From Ambrosia x helenae (Eukaryota; Streptophyta; Magnoliopsida; Asterales; Asteraceae): 64,000 bases of DNA. Below the pieces are notes generated by a model. It worked only from the letters and a program-made list of their open reading frames with translations, had not been told where the DNA came from and made no database searches. The position numbers and the translations under genes are program-made. Where the stretch lies: the NCBI GenBank assembly GCA_030844895.1, contig CM061231.1, forward strand, positions 152,735,889-152,799,888. The letters are read 5' to 3'. Of the stretch, positions 57,826 through 64,000 are shown one piece after another (the first letter of the stretch is position 1; every line of letters begins with the position of its first letter).

Positions 57826-59817
57826 AGAATTGATTTTTCTGTCATGTTAAATTCATTTTTTTTGTTTTTTTTAATTACTAAATGGATAGTATGTTTTTGT
57901 TATTATTATTACTAATGTGAATCGTTTAATGTGAATCGTTTTTTTGATTAGTAATACTAATGGATAGTATGTTTTTTGTTATTATTATTACTATTTGTGA
58001 ATCGTTTAATGTGAATCGTTTTTTTTATTAGTAATACTAATGGGATGAAATCTGTGTTGCGTCTGTTTCGTATGTAACAACACCACTAAGTTGGTATAAA
58101 TTAGTTTCTGAAATTAGTTCTACCAGATTCAAAGGTTTGATTTTTTGACTTTGATGAGCTACACATGGGATGAAATCTATGTTGCCTATGTTTCGTATGT
58201 AACAGCAGAACTAAGTTGGTATAAATTACTTCTGATTTTTTTTACAATATATTAATTAAAACAAAAGTCATTAATCATGGTGAATTTTAATGTCTCTTAA
58301 CATATGCAACAATATGTCTGATTTGTTTTTTACAAGTATGTGCATGTTTGTATGAGTATTATAATGTGTGGGATGTATGTTTGCATCTGTTTTCTATATT
58401 GTTGTTTTTGTGTGTTACTAGCATCTCTTATTTTTGGGTGACTTATTATGTTAAACATCGAAAATGATTTTTCGTTTTGTGTTTTATGTTTGTAGTATCT
58501 TGTTGTTTAGTTAAGGTGTTTTTATCGTCTATTTTTTCGTATAATCTTTGTGTTATGTTAGACTGTTTACGTGTGTAGCATATATGTTTTTTTGTAGTCA
58601 GATTCTGTTCTATGTTTTCTAGCATATCAAATTCTGCTCTATGTTTACTGCAGACTACAAAAGTTTTGTCTGTGTTTTCCAGTTACACATGTAACTTGTC
58701 TGTGTGTTTTTTTTGGTTTTCGAATGTATGAGTTTTTTTTATGTTACCTATGTCTGTTTTTACAGAAAATGTTTGTTTTGTATGCCCCATATTGTGTATT
58801 ATGTATTTCTTTATAAAGAATCAATTTTTTGAGTATAAAGACTCATTTTGTTAAGGTGTTTTATCTGTGTTTAGTTAAGGTGTTACGTGTGTAGCATTTT
58901 TTTTTTTTTGCAGTAAATGTGTCTTTGTGTGCAGTCAGAATGTTTTGATGTTTGCAGACTACAAAGTTTTGTATGTGTTTGCAGACAAAAACGCATGTTT
59001 ACACACGTAGCACTCGAGTTTTTTTAGCCAGATTGTTTTTTAATAGTCAAATCATGAATTCCAAGATGAAGATGATTATCAAGAATGAAGTGTAGACAAT
59101 TTGATGATTTATGATAGTTTTTGTAAATTGATGATTTTTTTTTTTTGCAGGTGAGCATATTTTTTTGCATTAAAGATGAAGATGATTATCAAGAATGAAG
59201 TGTAGACAATTGTTTTTATTTATGATACTTTTTTTTAGCATTTGTTGATTTGTAATGACCGTTTTGTTTGTTTTTAGCATTTTGTAAGAAACAAATTCTT
59301 GTGTACATTTGAATGTTTTTTGATCTATAAAGTTTTTAGCACTTTGTAATGACCGTTTTGTTTGTTTTTAGCACTTTTGTAAGTAACAAAATGCCTATAA
59401 CCATATCAATTCTCGTTACGTATGCAACAATTCTGGTGCTGGTACAATAAAACGAAAAAAACTATGGTCTAATAAAAAAAATAATTAATCAGCATTTTTT
59501 AAATAATATAAACTGGCAACTCAGTTTTAACATACGTAACACAACACATGTTACATATGTAACACGGGCATTTGGCAGATTTAGGACAATGATCACAAAA
59601 GTATGAGAGAGATGATGTGACATGTGTCAGGTCAACTTGTCATAGATGCTTTTTCAGAAAATGTCATTTGACCCTTTTGCCCTTTTTTTGTCATCTAGCC
59701 TATTAATTAAAATCAAAAAGCATGGATTAAATGTGGACCATTGATCTAGTTTGATCAATGGTTGTAAGAGGGTTTAGTGGGTTTCTTCAATTTGAGTGGG
59801 TTTTTATTTTAACCACC

Positions 59818-59821
<4 letters not shown>
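56756..59821 (+). mobile_element. (TA)n-flanked element with gene-like interior (family 1, copy 2)
   Basis: Left end aggggaaagggaaaagagaa...cgaagaaactcc and right end ggtttcttcaatttgagtgg...aaccacccccta, between (TA)n tracts. Interior near the left end has a leader-like section with (CT)n (56958-56970) and (GA)n (57306-57334) and a short ATG frame at 57382 (MKQRTTAVAVVMDSG) that runs into a GT donor-like site near 57455. The remainder is T-rich with an (ATT)n run (57765-57825). Partly homologous to 38045-40235 in reverse. No transposase. Sequence capture is an inference. Confidence 0.7.
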
Positions 59822-59881
<60 letters not shown>

Positions 59882-59884
<3 letters not shown>

Positions 59885-60137
59885 ATCCGGATCATATGAG
59901 AACTCTACTGAGTTGTGAGAACTAGAGAACTCATCTAGACCACACATACACATATTAGCATTATAATAATAGGAGGGTATCATAGTAATTTAGCACCTCC
60001 CCTACCCCACCCCACCCACACCTAACCACCTTTATATAAAGGTTTATAGTTTTTTTTAAAAAAAATCTCTCACTCTCTTTCTCTGCTCTCTCTCTTCTCT
60101 CTCTCTCTCTAAAATCACTCTCTCTCTACTCACTCTT

Positions 60138-60176
<39 letters not shown>

Positions 60177-60717
60177 AAAGAAGGTTTTTGTGGATCTAGA
60201 TCGTAGGTTGCAGAGGGTTTTTGAAGAGGTTTTTTAATGGTGGGTTTTGCAGTTGGCTCGACATGGTGGTGACCGGTGGGGGGTTAGGATCGTGGTGGTA
60301 GGTGGGGGCTGTGGTGGGGTTTGTTATTTTGAAGGTGGTGGTGAACGACGACGACACTGATGGTGAAGGTGGCAGGGGACGGGCGGAGGGGGTAGGGGGA
60401 CGGTGGATCTAAACAGATCTACGACGGTGACGGTGACGGCGATGAGTTTGACGGTGGTGAGGGTTAGACGGTTTGACGGTGGGGAGGTGGTGCTCGACGG
60501 TGGTCCGACGAAGGTGGTGGTTCGATTGACAGGTATTTGTTATTATTATTATTATTATTGTTTGTTATTATTATTATTATTATTAGTATTTTTGTTATTA
60601 TTATTATTATTTTCTGTTATTTTTTTTATTTTCTGTTATTTTGTTATTATTATTATTTTTATTTTCTATTATTATTATTATTATTATTACACAGGTGTTA
60701 TTATTTTTTTCTGTTAT

Positions 60718-60750
<33 letters not shown>

Positions 60751-61637
60751 TTTCTGTTATTATTTCATTATTATTTTTTTTTTGGAATGGGTAAGTGATG
60801 TAAACACATATGGAATTACTAGAGTTTAAATTTTGATAAAATTTGAACATATTGTAGAAGTGTTAATAATTTGTCTGATTTCTAATTTTTAGTTGTTTTG
60901 TTGTTGTGGATGGTTTTTTGATAGCTCGGTACGAAGATGATGATGTTTTTCGTTTAAGGGGATGATGCTGTGAAGACAACGATGATGGTGTAGTATGATG
61001 TAAGAAAACACTGGTGTAAATATCAGTTTACACTAGTGTAAATATGAATGTATAGATGTTTGGTGGTTATTTTTACACCACCTGTAGTATCATTTTGTAA
61101 GAAAACACTGGTGTAAGCATCAGTTACACCAGTGTAAATATTAATGTATTATCATTTTTTTTGTAAATATTAATGTATTGTAGTATTTTCTAGTTTTGGT
61201 TTTTTAAACTAGTGTATTTTTTGTATAAGTTGTGTATGACACAATTTTACGCTGGTGTAAATCATCCGCATTATATGAGTTGTGTTTGCTTTTTTACAAC
61301 ATATTTTTGTGTATGGCAGATTTACACTGGTGTAAATAATCACACCAATGTAAATCAGGATAGATCATCTCATCAGATTTATTTTAAAAATGATTTTTTT
61401 AAATAATTAAATAAAAATTAAAATAGTATTATAATAATTATTTTCTCTTTCATGGTGCTTTTACCAAAATGCCCCTTAATGTACTTTTTGTATTAAAATA
61501 TACTAATAATTATTTAATTAGCATGTAAAGACAAAAAAAAATATCAAGATTAAATCTCAACCATAGGATCATCCAAATCAATGGTCCACAAGAGTTCTCT
61601 AGTTCTCACAACTCAATGTGGTTCTCTCACGATCCTA

Positions 61638-61642
<5 letters not shown>
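59882..61642 (+). mobile_element. (TA)n-flanked element (family 3)
   Basis: Left end aggatccggatcatatgaga...tgtgagaactagagaact and right end agttctctagttctcacaac...cacgatcctaaccct, between (TA)n tracts at 59822-59881 and 61643-61678. Interior: a (CT)n leader-like section (60065-60175), a ggtgg/gacgg-rich section (60236-60530) with a short low-complexity ORF, (TTA)n runs, and repeated ttacactggtgtaaat motifs (61015-61340). Same overall plan as 56756-59821 but with different ends. Confidence 0.7.
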
Positions 61643-61679
<37 letters not shown>

Positions 61680-62026
61680 TTTATCAGTTTTCCTCTTTAT
61701 CACGTTTTGTACCTCTAGTCGGCTCACATATACACATAGATACGTTATGACTGTACAATATAAATTCGATTTAGGTTTTCATCCAACTACAATACTTTTG
61801 AGTTAAATGAAATACGTCAAAAACACGTTTTCATGTAATTAATGCATCATATACCGCTTTGACTTATTCATTCGGTGTTTGTAACGTACCCATGTCGCAA
61901 CTCGTACGGATCCTGTTACTAGTTTTAGCACCTAAAGTCTTTTTTTTATAAACATAAGTAGTTTAATTATAACTTATTTACCTGCTTCACAGTATAACTT
62001 TAGAATATAACAATAATAATATAATA
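61680..62026. other. Intergenic DNA with Helitron-like 3' terminus
   Basis: catgtcgcaactcgtacgg and then CTAG at 61919-61922 resemble a degenerate Helitron 3' end on the plus strand. Nothing else is seen. Confidence 0.35.
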
Positions 62027-62275
62027 ATGAATAACATTGAAAAACAAGTGATGAAGTTACAACACCAAATTGTGATGAGAAATTTAATGGGCTTACTTGT
62101 CGTTTTCATATCTTATCCTACATTCCTACTCCTGCAAATTGTCTTCGTTTTCATATCTTATCCTACATTCCTACTCCTGCAAATTGTCTCCTCTTTCCAA
62201 GCAGCCATGCATTTACGTTTAGACTATAAGGAGTGGTGGGGGGAAGCGCCATGTGGCACTTGTGGGGCCCTTTAG
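62027..62275 (+). CDS. Unrecognised 82-codon ORF with an internal duplication
   Basis: Starts ATG and contains an in-frame 45-bp tandem duplication (62101-62190), so VFISYPTFLLLQIV appears twice. The protein would have a charged N-terminus (MNNIEKQVMKLQHQ) and one long hydrophobic stretch. No family is recognised and no exon partner was found. It may be a gene fragment or chance. Confidence 0.25.
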   Translation: MNNIEKQVMKLQHQIVMRNLMGLLVVFISYPTFLLLQIVFVFISYPTFLLLQIVSSFQAAMHLRLDYKEWWGEAPCGTCGAL

Positions 62276-62356
62276 GGGAGGTCACTCACTTGTTTTTTTC
62301 CAAATAGAATAACTCTATAATATTTCAATTTGTATATATAGATATTCTTGTGTATT

Positions 62357-62706
62357 TTTTTTGAACGATTAACTAAAGTATTGTCGGGTACTCTGTATGC
62401 GGCCCCCAATGGTCGAAAGGGGCCCCAGACGGTCTCTAGTTCGTACGGACAGAGCCCTTCGGCCCACCCGTCTCCTGTTCCAGGGAAAATCCGGCCCACA
62501 AACCCACCCGAAGGCACGACAGTAGTGAACTGGTAAAACCTGGAGGGATCAGGAGTCGAACCCATGACCACAAGGGTCAAGGGTCTCTCCATCACTTCCC
62601 AACCACCTACCCCACCACAAGGGTGGGGGTATCCATCACATGCCTCCCGTGAGAATCGAACCCGGCTCCCCCAAAGAGAGAACCGGCCCTTTTACCACTA
62701 GGCCAC
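62357..62706 (-). mobile_element. tRNA-derived SINE with 15-bp target duplication
   Basis: On the minus strand: box A-like GTGGCCTAGTGG, box B GGTTCGATTCTC, a GC-richer body of about 300 bp with a second GGTTCGACTCC-like motif, and a terminal A-run. Perfect direct repeats atattcttgtgtatt at 62342-62356 and 62707-62721 bracket it. Confidence 0.85.
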
Positions 62707-62884
62707 ATATTCTTGTGTATTAAGTGTTGAAAATTTTAAATATGTGAATGGAATTTAATTTAATCATATTATTAATGAGTTTAGTAATATTATTAATGAG
62801 GCTCTTCATGGTAAGAAACTATTGAGTAGAGTTTTTCATGTCACTTAATTTGCTTTTATTAGAGTTTTAAGTCTCTTATTTTTT

Positions 62885-63005
62885 TTTTATTTTTTTATTT
62901 TTTGAACGGCTAATTATTTTGTCACCTACGGGATTTGATCCCTCACCATTTGGAAAGGCAAAGCCTTATCCAACACCTTAATACCACCTGGCCAGAGGCT
63001 CTTTG
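62885..63005 (-). mobile_element. Shorter tRNA-derived SINE
   Basis: On the minus strand: CTGGCCAGGTGGTATTAAGG, later a box B-like ggatcaaatccc, and an A-rich tail. The flanking repeat is uncertain. The sequence ttcgttcaaaa-type tail resembles that of the SINE at 62357-62706. Confidence 0.6.
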
Positions 63006-64000
63006 GTAAATAAGTAGGTTGTGTGCCTTACATTTGAAAAAAAAAAAAAAAAAAAAAACCAAGAGAGATACAAGAGAAAGACATGAGTATATACATATTA
63101 GAATACACATGAAGAGTTCTTAAAGAAAAAGAAAAAATTCACTCATATGTTGGGTGCTATAGAGAGGAGTAGTTTCTACTATATTTCATAAGTTCTAACA
63201 CTACAATTTTACTTGGTGTAACCTCGGGCGCGTTAGCCATCTTCGGCAGTACAGACTGCTTCGGCTGTTATACCCTGGGAGACAGACGCGTTGTCTTTAG
63301 TAGATGCGCGAAATCTGTTTTAAAGGAAGCGTGTTGAACACGTGCCTCAGCCACAACCGTCAACATTATGTTTGTTTATTCTTGCAGCCAAGAATGATCG
63401 TACAAATGGACATGGTTCAAGGTTTCATTGAAGACTATGCAAAGATTCGTATAAGAAGACGCAATTCAAACTCTTGTTGAAGACTCGGTTTGAATCATTT
63501 TATGATGTATTTTATATTATTTTTTGTTTGGATTTGTATACGGTACGAGTACTACAATTTCTCAAATGTATATAGAGTGTGTCTCTATTATTTTTATTCA
63601 TATTATTTTTATAAAATTGTGACTCATTTCCTACAATCTTAAAACAGATTTTGTGAGCGTGTTGCTACAATCATAAAACCTTATTCATAAGGATTATGGG
63701 TTCACGAAATGGTTTAAAATATAAAAAAAATATTTTAAAGATTTTTGTATAATCTTGTAAATATTTGTTTTTGGGAAATATGTATGTAGTACAACGTGTT
63801 GGGTTTGGATTTATATAGATTATTGTATAATATTTAATCCTACACCATGATACAATACGAATGGTATTTTGATTCAACCATTTGGTTTTACAACGATTTT
63901 TAATCATTATTTTTCTAACATGTGTGTTATACCGGATTTATTGGTGTAAACCATACGTTTTTTTTTTTTTTTTTTTTTTTTTTTTGTAAACGTTGAATTC
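63006..64000. other. Unclassified sequence to the window end
   Basis: An A-run at 63039-63058 and a T-run at 63959-63985. The GC-moderate stretch 63215-63480 looks like part of a mobile element or exon, but no frame stays open and no domain is recognised. Confidence 0.4.

Noticed and set aside
60403..60798. 131-codon ORF with poly-Tyr/Leu stretches
   Set aside because: It runs through (TTA)n microsatellites. Composition is repeat-driven and there is no domain.

Overview
The window looks like nuclear DNA of a flowering plant (eudicot). It is AT-rich and full of (TA)n and (ATT)n tracts, with one spliced gene with GT-AG introns, Ty3/gypsy LTR retrotransposons primed by tRNA-Asp and initiator tRNA-Met, an L1-type LINE, Helitrons and tRNA-derived SINEs. 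The style of the long gypsy LTRs recalls Asteraceae, but that placement is only an impression. There is no bacterial-style operon, CRISPR array or rRNA.

The only convincing host gene is a five-exon membrane fatty-acyl desaturase (ADS / delta-9-like family, 310 aa) at 17864-19444. It carries all three histidine boxes, a TATA box 98 bp upstream and a foldback element inside intron 3. Almost everything else is mobile DNA.

Layout. 1-5968: old repeats, two (TA)n-flanked foldback elements, a TTA-flanked MITE and a tandem duplication carrying a LINE tail. 5974-17474: one retrotransposon insertion with THREE identical LTRs and TWO identical interiors (period 4920 bp), bounded by a single target duplication (ATCAT). 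It ends 385 bp upstream of the desaturase start codon. 19445-27517: CACTA terminus, a 408-bp Mutator-like MITE, a copia-like solo LTR, a SINE, and two Helitrons meeting 3' end to 3' end around a (TA)n tract. 27523-37343: one long solo LTR (target duplication ATAAG) split by a 3'-truncated gypsy element whose gag-pol lacks the protease and contains a likely 82-bp gag intron. 37344-43270: a chain of elements strung between (TA)n tracts. 43502-44843: 3' part of an autonomous Helitron (helicase and terminal hairpin). 45000-55931: an L1-type LINE cut in two by a gag-only gypsy element (47926-55271, target duplication GTGGG). 56263-61678: a second chain of (TA)n-flanked elements. 61680-64000: a Helitron-like terminus, two SINEs and unclassified sequence.

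Relative ages can be read from the nesting. The three-LTR array is youngest (no differences seen between copies). The gag-only element is older (its LTRs differ by indels, including 26 bp). The LINE it split is older still. The recurrent theme is that (TA)n microsatellites act as landing sites: at least thirteen such tracts each abut one or two element ends.
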